Assembly (NCBI GenBank): GCA_963082975.1
Contig: OY720344.1
Location: 82,386,053-82,450,052, forward strand
Source: Labia minor
Lineage: Eukaryota; Arthropoda; Insecta; Dermaptera; Spongiphoridae
Direction of reading: 5' to 3'
DNA: 64,000 nt
This document shows, piece by piece, positions 1 to 12,416 of this stretch. The notes beneath the pieces are model-generated. The model made no database searches, was not told where the DNA came from, and worked only from the letters and a program-made list of their open reading frames with translations. Position numbers and translations under genes: made by a program. Numbering within the stretch: the stretch's first letter is position 1; every line of letters starts with the position of its first letter.

Positions 1-1451
1 AACTTTATTTTTTTTTATTTAAAATTATTATTATTAATATTAAATTTAAATTTATATTTTAATTTATATCCTCTATACGAGTATATGTGCCACTCAGAAG
101 TCAAACCAATTAACTCCAATTTTTAAAATTTTGCTAGTAATTTAATGTAATGTAAGGTAAGGTATCTGCAACATATGAAGTGAATAATGAACTTGATAAT
201 CTTATTGCAATGAAATATACATTTATCTGTAATCAATAAACCTGAATTTTCTACAAGCTGTAAACTTTGGGCTTCATTTTCTCAGTTTCTTTAATTGTGT
301 AGTTAATCGCTTTGGCTTCTGAGTGGCACATAAAATTGTAATCTATATATGTTTACATTTTCTTTTAAGTCAGAGATAAAATAAAAAATATCCAAATATT
401 GTTAAAATATCAAAATAAATTTTAATAAAATTAAATTAAATAAAACAATATATTAAAAATAAATATTAGTTGAAATGATTTATATATATAATAATAAAAT
501 AAGTTTTTAAAATAAGGTGCATCTTGTCTTGTGTAATGAAGTTTGTGTGGCATCAGAGGCAAAAAAAACTGCTTCTCACTGTTTTAATCTCATATTGATT
601 CGTATCACAGGTCAACGAAAGCACAGAAATTATTACTTTGTTTGATGTTATAATTATAATTAAATATTATAATGTATATTAAAGTGAAAATAATTACTTG
701 GAATTATCATTAAAATTTCTTTGATGTTTGATTTTCAATTTTGAATTGAATATTTACTTTTATTTGTACTTGATTTGTGTATTATTATTTGTATTCACTT
801 TTATTTGTAATTTTGCAAATTTATCATATTTTTATGTTTTTTGTCAGCTAGATATTATTAACTTCTTTAAATATTTAATTATTGCTATTATTTCTTTTTG
901 AGATTCTTTTATATATATATATTTTAATTATAAATTTTAAAGTGAATACGACTGACAGGTAAAAAAAAAAAAAAAAAAAAAAAATTTTAATGTCTATTAT
1001 AATAAAGGAGGAATTATATGAGTTGGAGTTGGGTGGGGTGAAGAGGGAGTTTATTACTTCTGTTTGACTCAGGGATAGTTTGTTTTTAATTCAATTCCTG
1101 AGAGATGGATGTTTATTCCATTCTATTCTCAGCAACTATTCATTCTTTTGGCTGAGAGGTCGCAAGGGCTTTTGGAAACATGGCGTTGAGTGGGTCCATT
1201 AGACAGAAAAAAAGAGCTTGCCGAGTGACATTTTGGAAAGGGAGGCCACCATTGCTTGGTGGTAGGAGAGTAGAATGGGCAGCTGACTCACCGATGGCAT
1301 TACGAAAAACTGCCTGCTACCGATTTTAGTAAATCAAATCGACCCTCTAAAATTAAAAAAAATTCAGTGATCTTGGATTGAGAAAAGACACAACAACAAA
1401 TTAAATAAAACTATTTAAATTCTCCTCAAAAGGGAATCAAAAAAAAATAAA
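1..1451. other. AT-rich non-coding stretch with poly-A run
   Basis: No supported gene. The segment is strongly AT-rich except for an island of more ordinary composition at about 1010-1330, which has no convincing reading frame. A run of 24 A residues lies at 961-984. The island could be old unique or regulatory DNA; the sequence alone does not decide. Confidence 0.6.
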
Positions 1452-1955
1452 CCTGGAGTGTCTAAACCGACTATCTCGCAAATTTGAATTGGATTAATTA
1501 ACATATATTATATTTAAATTAAATTTAGTTAATTAAATTATAAATTAAAATTAATAAAAAATATTTATTAAACCAGCACGTGTTTGTTCGCTCTTTGTTG
1601 ATGGCACCACGTTACGTGCTGACGCGTGATTAGCAGTGTTAAAAAATTATATATATATATATAATTCCGGTACTTTCAGCAAATCAATCAAGCTGAAATT
1701 CTATATATAGCAGTTTTATACAATTTTTAATCATGTGAAAAACTATCAAACCTTTATCTTTATTTTTAGGATCAGTTTGGAGGAAAAAAAAATAAAAACG
1801 TAATAAGCAATGACCCTCTACCGGATGAGCTACATTTCTCAAAATTTGATAGAAAACTACGAATTTTGAATAATGCTCGTATACCTAATTTCATTATTCT
1901 AACTCAAACCGTTTTTGTGTAATCTACATACACAAATCCACACAGACATTTTTTC
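1452..1955 (+). repeat. Dispersed repeat family A, copy 1 (near full length)
   Basis: This is one of seven copies in the window. The family begins CTGGAGTGTCT, followed by CGACTATCTCGCAA. Then come an AT-only segment, a GC-richer block with the words CCAGCGCGTGTTTGGCTC and GATGGCACCACGT, a TATA-like CTATATATAGCAG, and a 3' module containing GAGCTACATTTCTCAAAA and AAACTACGAATTTTGAATAA. Other copies carry CTCCACTC after GAGTGT, so GAGTG and CACTC can pair as a small 5' hairpin. I see no coding capacity and no terminal inverted repeats, so the class is undetermined (non-autonomous, possibly Helitron-like). Confidence 0.8.
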
Positions 1956-2610
1956 ATAGATCATTATCATAGATCTTTTCTAAAAATTACATATAACAAT
2001 TTTAATTTCATTTATAATTAATTATTATAATTCAATAAAAAGTGTGAAACATTTACCATTTACAATTGTAACTCAAATAAATTCCTTTGTCATTGTATTG
2101 TAAGCATGTCTGTTTTCAAAGGGGGTAGAAGTATGGTTGAAGATACAAAGCCCCTTTGGCCGAGACACAAATGTCCTCCGATTTGTCTCAGTCACCCCTC
2201 TCACTGGGGAACGTTTCCTTTTTTTATATCTAAAGGTCCTTTCCGGTCGCCTCTTATGGTGTCCGCCAAATCAATCGAGAAATAAGAGTGGAGGAGCATC
2301 AGGGGTGAATAGATTGGGAGGGAAATAAAAATCCCCTAAAGGGAAAAACAAAAACAAAATGAGGCATTGTTCTGGAACAATTTAATTGAATATTAATAAG
2401 AAAACTATTTCGAAATAATTCAATCAGTTGGGGTAGTACATCTAAAATTAAGTTTTATTTCCAATATAAGTGAATGTTTTCCTCCCTTTTTATTGCAGAA
2501 TGTACAACTTTTAAGTTCAAGCAAATTCATTATTTATATTTCCTAGGGGAATAATTATTTGATTTTTTTTCTTTAATTGTTTCAATTTCTACATTAACAA
2601 AAAAAAAGTT
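1956..2610. other. AT-rich spacer
   Basis: No gene or recognised repeat. A block of ordinary composition at about 2130-2330 has a 63-codon frame without recognisable motifs, which I treat as chance. Confidence 0.5.
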
Positions 2611-2618
2611 GTTTAATG

Positions 2619-2898
2619 CAGTGATTCTTAACCTGTGGAGCGCGAGCATTTCCAAGAGAAAATGATATTTAAAAAAATTGATTAAGTCAGTGAATGTGTT
2701 TCAATATGGTTCTAAAAAAAAGGTAAAATGTTTTTGCGATAAGACTCTCAAACAACATTTCTGACTTTTTTTCAATATGGTTCTTAAAAAAAAGGTAAAA
2801 TGTTCATTATATTGTATGCGGTGAGGAGGGGGGTGGGGGGGCGATGAAAATTATGATTGAAAATTGGGCCGTGAATACTAAAAGGTTTAGAAACACTG
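2619..2898. mobile_element. hAT-type MITE with near-perfect 8-bp TSD
   Basis: The 280-bp element starts CAGTGATTCTTAACCTG and ends with the imperfect inverse (AAGGTTTAGAAACACTG). It is flanked by GTTTAATG (2611-2618) and GTTTAATA (2899-2906), an 8-bp duplication with one mismatch, as expected for hAT transposition. Inside, a unit containing CAATATGGTTCT, an A-run and GGTAAAATGTT occurs twice (about 2702-2730 and 2773-2802). A G-rich tract lies at about 2820-2842. It has no coding capacity, so it would be mobilised in trans. Confidence 0.85.
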
Positions 2899-2906
2899 GT
2901 TTAATA

Positions 2907-5097
2907 TATAATTCAATATATTGGATTTGATAATTTATTTATTTTCATTAAAACATTTATTTATGGATAGTTTTATTTCTCTTCAATCTAAAGTATAATG
3001 TGTATTTGATTAAAATTAATATTTCAATAAAATAAATATTACTGATTTTTTTAAAATAATTTTGAAAATTATTTAATTACTAGACGTTATCTGGTCACAG
3101 TTGTCATTTTCTTAAAGGAATTTCTGTTTGTTACTAGTATTAAAGCATCTTTATTGAGTCAGCTACTTTCACGCTCGTTTCCTTTCTTAAAAAGAATGAG
3201 TTCTGAACTTTAATTCCCTTTAGGATTGAACCATTTACACCATCAGAACCTTTACTTCCAATAAAATCAATAGTTATCAAAATCATAAATAAAGATACAA
3301 TTTTTTGTAAGTAATATAAAAGTTTTATAATTATAAAAATAATTATAATTGTGTAATATTATTATTGATTTGTAACGAAGCAAATTTTTAACAAATCTAT
3401 ATTTATTTTGGTATAAACTACAGTAAACTCATGTTTTAATATATAATTATATTCATATTTATATAAAAAATTTATAAGTTTGTTTTAAAAGAAAAAAAAT
3501 ATCTTAATTCTTGTTTAATTAATTAAAAACTTAATATATCATATATATATATATATATATAACAAAAAATGCAAAAAAAAGTATTTATTCCAACTTGTAA
3601 TTAGAAAACAGACACATTGACTCCAACTTTTCTTTATAATTAAAAATAAAACTTGTTCTAACCCAATGTATAGGATTAACCAAAAAGAATATCAATTCCT
3701 TAATAATTAACTAGCCTCTACTTAAGGACTCTGATTTATAGTACAAGTGTGTATGGATAATAGTTGCCTATAGAAGTGCTATGATCTCATTCGTCTATTC
3801 ATTCTTAACTATACAAATATTCATTTCTCCCCGAAATTCAAGAGGCATCTCTCTAGAGAGAAATTCTGAATCAATTTCTTTTGTATTCCTTTGAGGGGGA
3901 AGGTTTGGGGGGGTGGATGGTTCTCGCAGATTTGTCTTAGATGAGGGGTTAGTCCTAGGGTAAGCTCTGAGTACGGAACCACACGTCAGTTGCATACCAA
4001 TTGTAGAGTGGAGAATATAAAAACATGATGAAAAAGGCCTGACCGTTTTTATGTTTCAATTAGTACAAAAATGTATCTCACGAATTCATGATAAGATTTA
4101 CCTTGGAAATTTTTCATAGTTTACCGAACAAATTGCTTATTATTTAAATAATTTATTTATTTTAATTTAGAAATAAGATCAGATAGTTTTGGTTATAGTT
4201 TACTGAATATAAAATAAATATAAAGTTTTGTCTATTACTTGGGACGGCGTATTTTTTACCTTTTGAATATCCTACATTCCTACAATAATAGATACATTAT
4301 CCTATAAGATATTTTCTAAAGTATCTATATATTAAAAACATAATATATTATTAGTTAAGTTTGAAAAAAATGAAATTAGATATTATTTATGTTTCCTTTT
4401 TATATATAGTAGAAAGTTTAGTTATAATTTTACAAAAATATATTATAGGTACTGAATATTCGAAAACTAAAATAAAAAAAGGAAAAATTATTTAATCTTT
4501 AATAATAAATAAAAAACAAATTCAATTAAATATTGTTGATGTCCTTCCCAAAAATTAATCCTAAAAGCCTTATAACATGAAATTGAATAAAATCACTTAT
4601 AAAAAAAATATTCGAAATAAAAATTAAGCCTCTGTGAATTATTAAGAATGGCTTTGATTTGTGGATTTCGAAATGTAAGTACTACCACCAGAAAAAGAAA
4701 ACCGTATATACGACTGTAATATTGTCTCTTCGAATGGAGGTTCGATCATGTTAATTTAAAAAGATTACACTAAAATGGCAACCAATAGTGGACTATTTCC
4801 ATTTAGGACTTATGTAGGATTACCGTCTCGTAGGTCCGCTTCTCATTCAATCCACCTCCACCAGAAATCTAAAGAGGCAAAAACCTGGCATCCAATTCAT
4901 GCAACTCATCCCTTATTTGAATGGCATTTGTCCAACCCTCCCTCACATTTGTTAATTTATAACTAACTAACTTTAATCTACTTAGTAGAAAGATGAGAAC
5001 ATGCAAAATTTCTAACAACAAAATCATAAAAACAAAGAGAATAATCATCAGCATCATTAGCAGTAACAGAGATGATTAAAACATAAAATAGAAAAAT
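2907..5097. other. AT-rich non-coding stretch
   Basis: No supported gene. It is largely AT, with a TA microsatellite at about 3540-3561. Slightly more complex patches lie at 3110-3260, 3760-4010 and 4650-4960. Short frames on both strands there (about 60-66 codons) show no domains and overlap each other, so I leave them out. Confidence 0.5.
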
Positions 5098-5584
5098 GAG
5101 CTGTGGCCAGGCACAGAACCGACCGACGATTTGAAATAAATTACTTTCCAGACGAAATTATATATACCAATATATATAAAGTATAAAAAAAATATTTTTA
5201 AAACTTGAATTAAAATGACTAAATTATATTATCTTGATTTTTATTTTTAGTTTAATTACCCAATTATTAATTACTACTATATTTTAAGTGAAATTTTTCC
5301 GACAATGAATATAAAATTAAATAATTACTTTGGAAACTACCACTTTTTCGGTTTCCGGATATACACCAAATGTTGATGAATGCATTAAGTAAGTATACCA
5401 AATTTTATCAAAATCTGTTGAGCCGTTCAAGCAATACACGTCTTTATGGACTCACAACTAACAGATGGACAGACAAAAATACTTTTTTGTTAACAAAATG
5501 CATGATTCGTGGAGATATGTAAAAATCTCCAAATGGGATATTTGGTGTGAAAATAATACCTTCCCTTCCTATCGTCGGTCGGTA
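5098..5584 (+). repeat. Dispersed repeat family B, copy 1
   Basis: The copy starts GAGCTGTGGCCAGGCACAG. The word ACCGACCGACGA lies near the start (about 5118-5129) and its inverse TCGTCGGTCGGT ends the copy (about 5572-5583), giving 12-bp subterminal inverted repeats. The 3' half holds TGTTGAGCCGTTCAAGC and CAGATGGACAGACA, wording common in non-autonomous elements and LINE 3' regions of arthropods (general knowledge). There is no coding potential. Confidence 0.8.
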
Positions 5585-5796
5585 AAAAAAAACAAATTAG
5601 ACTTTAAAATTTTATAATCAATTTTTTATTAAAAATATAAAAATAAAATTCTGATCTCATAATAATCATATATTTTCTTTTCCCTAATATTTATGATAAC
5701 ATAAAAAATGAAAAGAAAAATTAATGTAATGAAATCTATAAAAATCAGAAATATTTACATTTCAATTATTTGAAATAAAATTATAAAAGAAAAATA

Positions 5797-5850
5797 AGTT
5801 GACCTGTGGCCAGGTCCGAACCGACCGACGGTTTGAAGTAAATGAATTTC
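5797..5850 (+). repeat. Repeat family B, 5' end fragment joined to family C
   Basis: Only the first ~54 bases of family B are present (GACCTGTGGCCAGG through GGTTTGAAGTAAAT). They run directly into a family C sequence without spacer. The breakpoint lies just after the TTTCC that is shared by intact family B copies. Confidence 0.75.
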
Positions 5851-5910
5851 CAAATACTATGTACCACTCGGGGGTACAAGGGGCGGAGCCCCCGTCTAGG
5901 TGTGAAGAGC
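5851..5910 (+). repeat. Dispersed repeat family C, copy 1
   Basis: The stretch AAATACTATGTACCACTCGG through GTCTAGGTGTGAAGAGC matches the inverse of 19099-19160. This copy stops exactly where the hairpin begins in the 19 kb copy. The internal GGGGGTAC and GGGGCGGAGCCCCC are short palindromes. Confidence 0.75.
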
Positions 5911-6898
5911 AGTTAGTAATTAAATAAAAAAATAATATATAATTGTCTGTGTATAAATAGAAATTCAATATACTTACAAGTGATAATTGAAAAATTACAA
6001 ATAAAACACTTAAAATATTACCTAAATGTATATTTAGCAATACATAATGGTATAACATTTAAGAATTACGAATTTTTCTATTTCTTATATTCAAATTTAA
6101 ATTCAGCATAGAAATTCTATTTAACTGAAATATTTTATAAATTAACTGTTCAGATGTTTTTTTGTGTTTAATTATAAAAAAGATAGTTCTTGTTTGAAAT
6201 CAAAATAAGAAAAACAAGTAAATATATTGAGAGTTGTCTCGAGATATATACAATAGAATATAGAATACGAGTAATATATAATATATATAACGTAACGCCT
6301 ACGCTGCTAATTATTTCCAAATTTATAACTAATTCATTCTAATAAAATATCTGCCTTTGTAATCAGTTGTTTTTTTTAATGCAGATTAAAAATACTTTGA
6401 AACTGTTGTTAATCAATGTATCACATATTAATTTTTCGTTATTATAACTTTTAATGAAATAATAATATTTAGATATATTTCAAAGACACATAATAAAATT
6501 CTTGTTTAATAAATGAAAGTATTAAAAACTGACCTTTTCTATTATCTATAACTAAAAGAGAATGTTAAAATGATTTCTATTTAAATTTCAATTGATTTTT
6601 GATTTTGATAATCATGTAGAATTCTCAGAAAATAATTGATATTGAAAGAATAAATATTTATCAGAATTTATCATTTTTTTAGATAAATTAAACAGTAAAT
6701 TACAAGATAAAAGAAAATAAATTAGCCCTGCCGTTTGGGCGTCTCTAGAATAAATGTCACTTCAAATTGAAAATAAAAAAATTATATTTATTTAAATGAA
6801 TAATAATATCCAAATATATATTAAAAAAATCAACTCATAGAATAGAAAATATTAAAAAATAGAATAATAATAATAAATAGAATAATAATAATAAATAG

Positions 6899-6938
<40 letters not shown>

Positions 6939-7095
6939 CGATATATAATATATCCTATTATATTAAATGACATGAGAAAAATGAAATAGAAAAAAGATTA
7001 ATTAGAAAAAAAGATGATATATACATTTTCAAATTCTAATAAAATGTGTAAATAATTTTAAATTAAATTTTGAGTAATGTGCAGATATATCACGT

Positions 7096-7133
<38 letters not shown>

Positions 7134-7340
7134 TAAAATATCATTCATAATATGAATATGAAATAAAAAACAAATATGATATTTTTCTATTAAAATAATT
7201 ATTAAAAAAGATCAGTAAATCATTTGAGACTTTATTACAATGATGGTAGAAGTGATGTTAATTGATCGCTTTATATTGGTGAATTATGATAATTTAAATA
7301 GAAAATACACTTACGCTTTTGATATAGTAGAGAGAGAAAG
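5911..7340. other. AT-rich non-coding stretch with TA microsatellites
   Basis: No supported gene. TA dinucleotide runs lie at about 6900-6933 and 7100-7126. The rest is simple AT-rich sequence. Confidence 0.6.
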
Positions 7341-7349
7341 ACCGTCAAC

Positions 7350-7503
7350 GCCGCCCGCCTGGTTTAAGTTGGCATGCGCACTCACACAACGAAATCGACT
7401 GACTGACTGAGCGAGCGTTCACTCGTCTAGGAGCCCCTGGCATTTAGGCAACCGGCAATACAAGCCACCCAATTTAAACTTGAAATATTTAAATAGTATA
7501 CTC
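7350..7503. repeat. Repeat family I fragment (shared with 38.5 kb)
   Basis: The stretch AGGAGCCCCTGGCATTTAGG, continuing with an A/C-rich CAATAC motif, matches 38500-38545 (AGGAGCTCCTGCCATTTAGG). The preceding GACTGACTGACTGAGCGAGC is a short tandem tract. The right part is interrupted by the MITE that follows. Confidence 0.5.
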
Positions 7504-7810
7504 CAGAGGTTCTTAAACTGTGGTCCGCGGACCCCTGGGGGTCCGCGAAGCCTTTACTGGGGGTCCGCAAAGCTGAATTTTCTTTCTTCAATATTATAAT
7601 TTCTAATAAAATTTGTTCTACAATATGCAAAAAAATCGTTATTCACCAATCACTGTTAGAAATATTCATCAAATATCCTTGTTCTTATGAGATCGTAAGC
7701 CAGAAATTAACTAATAAAATTACGTAAACTACCTAAAGTTGGGATGGGGTCCGTCAAAATTTTTTTTTTCAAGTGGGGGTTCGCGGAGTACATAAGTTTA
7801 AGAACCTCTG
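7504..7810. mobile_element. hAT-type MITE (CAGAGGTTCTTAA family), perfect TSD
   Basis: The 307-bp element starts CAGAGGTTCTTAAACTGTGG and ends with the inverse TTAAGAACCTCTG. It is flanked by identical 8-bp duplications GTATACTC (7496-7503 and 7811-7818). GC-rich words such as GTCCGCGGACCCC follow the TIR. The same family occurs at 49434-49898, in opposite orientation by internal sequence. The undecayed TSD suggests a fairly recent insertion. Confidence 0.92.
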
Positions 7811-7930
7811 GTATACTCTATTATTAATTATTAATCGTATTAATTCTGCATCTAATATTTCCATAAAAAAATTTAATAAGCATTCAACAATTTTAAAATA
7901 AATTTATATATTTGAATTTTCTAATATAAA

Positions 7931-8551
7931 TAAGTTGAACTGTGGCCAGGTCCGAACCGACCGACCGTTTGAAGTAAATTAATTTCCAGCTACAAAAACG
8001 ATTTCAAATAATTTTAATATATCTATTAATGAAATAAAAAACAGATATAGATATAAGATATAACATAAATATTTTTAATTTTATTTTATTTATAATATAT
8101 ATGTAAGACCAGGCTGTAACGTCATGAATGGCTGGATGACGTCATATAATTTTAAATTAAGAAAAAACTAATAAATATGATTTTTCTCGAAGATAAAACC
8201 AATATAAAGTGCATGATTCGTGGTGATATGTAAAAAATCTCCTCATGTGAAATTTGGAGTGAAAATAACCCTTCCCTTCCTATCGTCGATCGCTAATACT
8301 ACCACTTCCGGTTTCCGGATTTGCACCAAAAGTTGATCAATCCATCATACTGATGCATTAAGTAAATATACCAAATTTCATCAAAATCCGTTGAGCCGTT
8401 CAAGCTGTACACATCTATACGGACGGACGGACAGACGGACGGACGGACAGACATCATGCTAAAAATACTTTTTTCTGTTAAGAAATGTAAAAATCTCCAC
8501 ATGTGAAATTTGGTGTGAAAACAATACCTCTCTTACTATCGTCGGTCGGTA
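7931..8551 (+). repeat. Repeat family B, copy 3 (longest)
   Basis: It starts AACTGTGGCCAGGTCCGAAC and ends ATCGTCGGTCGGT. The middle contains two CRE-like words in tandem (AACGTCAT at about 8118 and TGACGTCAT at about 8137). A GACGGACGGACAGACGG tract lies at about 8421-8452. The 5' region GGTCCGAACC loosely resembles a pol III B box, but no matching A box is convincing. No coding capacity. Confidence 0.85.
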
Positions 8552-9082
8552 ATTAACTTACCAATGATCAATTTTTCAATTGACCTCCTTAGAGAAACGC
8601 CAAAAAAGTAAATTAAGAAAACCATTATCTGAATAAATACTTTCAACTATTAATTAAAATAAAATATTTAGATATATAATACTAGCTCTGAATCAGGATA
8701 GACACTATCAAGTGACGATCATCTTTTTCAAGTACAATAAATTTTTCAGTATTTTGTCAAAATAACTTTTTAACTTTTTAATTTTGTACCACTTAATTGT
8801 TTGAAACTATTACATAACTATAATAAACATAAACGTGTGTAAGAACAGATAAGCCTCGAGGGCATTCGAAAATGCAATAAAAGAAGCCCAAAAATATGAT
8901 TAAGACATAATTGATTTACAGGAGGCGAGGCGGGCGGAGGAAGGGAGGATTAATGCCGGACAGATTTTGCCTCCATGAAACAAGCACGGGGTTATGGTAA
9001 AAGTTTCGTCACAAGAATCTTTAAGTTCCGTACAGCCACAGAGTTAGATAGATAGAAAAATATATAAAGCATACTTCATAAT
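8552..9082. other. AT-rich spacer
   Basis: No gene seen. A patch of ordinary composition at about 8840-9010 includes a G-rich run (about 8920-8950) and has no open frame of note. Confidence 0.5.
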
Positions 9083-9764
9083 CTATATATATAAAGGAGA
9101 GTGTTTGTATGTATGTAATTTGTTTACTTTTTTGCTGTCATAGAAACAGATATATATATAATTAGAACCTCTCTCTCTCCCTCTATTTAAAATTTTAAAA
9201 AATGGAGTGTTCTAGCCAAATTAAGAAATTTAAATGCCTTATGCAACATGGATAGGTAAATGAATTGAACTGGAAGAGGAGACATGTGTGATTAGAGAAA
9301 TTGGGGAAAAATTCAACCGAAATGTAATTAAACAAAAGAATTCAAGAATTATGCTATGGATACGAGTTAAATATAATAGGAGATTCGGCAACTGCAATTA
9401 AAGATAGCTTAGGAAAATTAATCGAAGCAGGAAAAGAGGCGGGGTTAAAAATTAATAGTTCTAAGACAAAGTATTTAGCAACAGAGAGGAATAGTATTAA
9501 CACACAAAGTCTTAACATACAAAATGTGATTTTGAAAAAGTATAAAAAAAAAAAATATTTAAATACTTAAGATCTGTCACGAAGGATAATAATATTCGAG
9601 AAGAATTTAAATCGACGTTGTAATTGAGTAACGCCTGTTATTATGCAGTAAAGGGGCTTATCTCATCAAAGAGGATCAAAATTAAAATATATAAAACAAT
9701 TATTTTTCATGTTGATCGATGACTAGGGTGGCCATATTTCGAAAACACCAGTTAATTAATTAAT
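9083..9764 (+). mobile_element. Non-LTR retrotransposon fragment with RT C-terminal coding remains
   Basis: From about 9370 to 9570 one frame reads IIGDSATAIKDSLGKLIEAG and then GLKINSSKTKYLAT. This is the reverse-transcriptase region after the catalytic YxDD box, where LINE proteins carry a conserved GLxxNxxKT motif. Further remains (SNACYYAVKGLISSKRIKIK) follow in another frame, so frameshifts have destroyed the gene. The upstream ~100 bp and the whole block recur inverted at 19.8-20.3 kb. The right end (about 9733-9764) is a stub of the MITE that is complete at 19646-19826. Confidence 0.8.
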
Positions 9765-10079
9765 TAGTTAATAATATAAAAGTAATTAGTAAACTGACAT
9801 ATTATCTTTGTTTGTGAATTCATATTTTCATAGAGTTGTTGCTTTCTCGACTTATCGAATGAATTCTTTTTATAACTTTGAAAATATAAATTCCCATTAT
9901 AATCTAATATTCATATCTTTTTCAAAGAAATTTATTTTTTTAATATTTTAAAAGAATTTCCATATGATAATTTTTAGTTTTCAAATCTAATTTCTGAGCA
10001 CAGTCAACATGATGATCTAAAAAATAAAAACAAAATTATTTTAACTATTTTTATACTATATTTCACTATATCCCTATTC
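9765..10079. other. AT-rich spacer
   Basis: No gene or recognised repeat beyond AT-rich sequence. Confidence 0.5.
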
Positions 10080-10310
10080 TTTCACAATATCCCTATTCTG
10101 AGCCACAACCCTCCAATCCCTACCCTCTCCCATTTCTCCCATGTCCCTTTCTACATTATCCACCCACCGCGTCCTTCCAAGCGGGCGGTTCCCTCTCGAT
10201 CTCCCCACCAATATATTTTTCGCCTTCTTTCCTCTCCCATTCTAGCCATGTGCCCTGTCCATCGCAGCCTTCACGATTTTATCTTCAATTAATGTACTTA
10301 AAAAAATTTC
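10080..10310 (-). mobile_element. Non-LTR retrotransposon 3' coding fragment
   Basis: The minus strand resembles the C-terminal end of a LINE reverse transcriptase: it is parallel to 11434-11660, with the same order of words (GAGCCACAACCCTC, TATCCACCCA, CCAATATATTTTTCGCC on the plus strand). Frameshifts and a lack of flanking sequence mark it as a dead, partial copy. Confidence 0.7.
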
Positions 10311-11414
10311 CACTAAATAGTTTTCAAATTTAGTTGTGGAGCTCTGTCAACCTAGGCTTGTCTCTGTCCCTTTCAATTAATGGTATTTGTTAAAAAATTG
10401 AAAAAATATCAAAATTTAAAAATAAAAAACGAAATAATTAATTTTTACAATTTCATTTGAATTTTACATAAGACAGTAAAATATTGTATTATTAATGGAT
10501 TAGAAGTCAGCAAGGGTAGGGGAGAGTGCAAGAATGTTTAGTAATCAATTATGCTATCTTCTTTTTCAATTATATATGTATCTTCCGAATGACAAACGGG
10601 TAACTTAAATTAAAAATATAAATATATATGTTTCTATAATTATAATATTCACTCTCAATATACTAAAAAAGAATAAAACCATACTCATGAAGATGGTCCT
10701 GATAAGGATAAATCTACACTTTGGTTGAAAAAGAAGTTGTCATCGAAATTATTTAATAATGTAAAAATTATTAATTAAAAATTATTAGCCAATGTTCCTT
10801 AATTCGTGATATTCTAATAAATATAAAATAAACATATTTTAACAAATTGTCGTCCTTTGATCATCAGAAAATAAAACACAAATACTTTGTAGAAATATAA
10901 AAATGATTAAGAGGAAACTAATTTTTTTTTTTTTTTTAATTTCATATTTCAATCTTTATTATCTGAAGAATTCCAGACATTTTTTTTATTTTATTTTTTC
11001 ACCATCTGTTTTGGAAAAATAATGAAGTTTGTTATACCTATATAACATAACATATAAATTCATAGTAGGTAAATATTTGGAACAACATTTAATTCAATAA
11101 ATCTAAAATGCATGTTCATGATTAAAACTTTTTTCATCAGAATGTAGTTGATAGATATATAAAAGTATGTATATACAAATTCAATTCGTAGAATATTAAA
11201 ATTCAAAACAGTCAAGCAAATAATACTGATATCTTTATTTTATTATTATTCATTTTTTTTTCTTTCTTTTAGTTTATATTTAATTGTATTTGATATATCA
11301 TGTACAAATGTACATGTTTTTGATTGTTGAAAATAAAAATAAGTTTTTTTTTATTCATTTGTATAGTCAGTTTGTAAAAAAAAAATATAATTTCAATTGT
11401 ATTTATTAATAATC
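10311..11414. other. AT-rich non-coding stretch
   Basis: No gene seen. A T-run lies at about 10922-10938. Confidence 0.55.
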
Positions 11415-11720
11415 TTTCTATCTATCTATCTATGTGGCTGGAAAGTTATTGGCCGCAGCAACCACACCCCTCCAAGTATTCCTATTCCGAGCCACAACCC
11501 TCTAGTCCCTATCCTCTCCCATCTCTCTCACAATATCCACCCATCGCGTCCTTAGTCTTCCAAGTAGACGTTTCCCACTCGGTCTCCTTACCAATATATT
11601 TTTCGCCATTCTATCTTCTCCCATTCTAGCAACGTGTTCTGCCCACCCCATAATTGTTTTATATATTTTAATTTTTATCTCCTTTGATAAAAATAATTGC
11701 CCCTTTATTGCATGATAACA
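11415..11720 (-). mobile_element. Non-LTR retrotransposon 3' end with (TAGA)n tail
   Basis: On the minus strand from about 11660 downward one frame reads MGWAEHVARMGEDRMAKNIL, then RTRWVDIVRE. This is the characteristic C-terminal motif of many arthropod LINE reverse transcriptases (WAGHVxRM...GRPxxRWxD). After a frameshift the remnant runs to CCAGCCACATAG and ends in a (TAGA)n tail (plus-strand TCTA repeats at 11416-11432), a usual 3' terminus for such elements. It is 5'-truncated, as target-primed insertions often are. Confidence 0.88.
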
Positions 11721-12416
11721 GGCGTTTCCCTATTGTAACCCTTTTTTTATTAATAATAAGAATAAAATTTAAAATAAGAATACATTTAAAATATATAAAT
11801 ATGTAAATAGAAGATTTTTATCAACATTGAATTTTATTTTTGCACTTTGAAAAATAAAAAAGAATGGTGTAGGTCGAATGATCCGGATGGATAGATATTG
11901 GCACAATTGATGAAAATCTAATTTAATCGAATACCGGACCCATCTATATTATAGGAGACGTGGCTTCCAGCACCTTCGATCTTCTCATTATAATTCAATA
12001 AATGGACTGAATCTGTCAAAGGCGTCACAAGAAACTAGCAATTTAATATACTATAGATGTACGAAATCCCACTTTGAAACGCATAGAAATTTATATTAAT
12101 ATCATGTCCATGGTTGCAAATAATAGAGAATCACATCATTAAATCAGATAGAATGGAGAGATACTCTGATAAAATTGGAAGTTGAAACAGTTATTCAAAT
12201 CGAATATAAAAGTCATTTATGCCTCACAATTAGAAAATTCAAATATTTTAATTTTAATTTTCTTCCTTTTTAATTAAATATAAATTAAGAATATTGATTT
12301 CAGTCACTGTATATAGTAATTACTTATTTATTAAATTCATTTATACATTTATAATGTATTTTATATTTTATTTTAATTTTTGGATCATTCTCTATGAGTG
12401 TTTTCTTTTTCATAAT
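11721..12416. other. AT-rich spacer
   Basis: No gene seen. The segment 11850-12010 is of ordinary composition without a convincing frame. Confidence 0.5.

Noticed and set aside
5762-6058. 98-codon minus-strand frame
   Set aside because: It runs through the family B-family C junction, so it is a chance frame over repeats.
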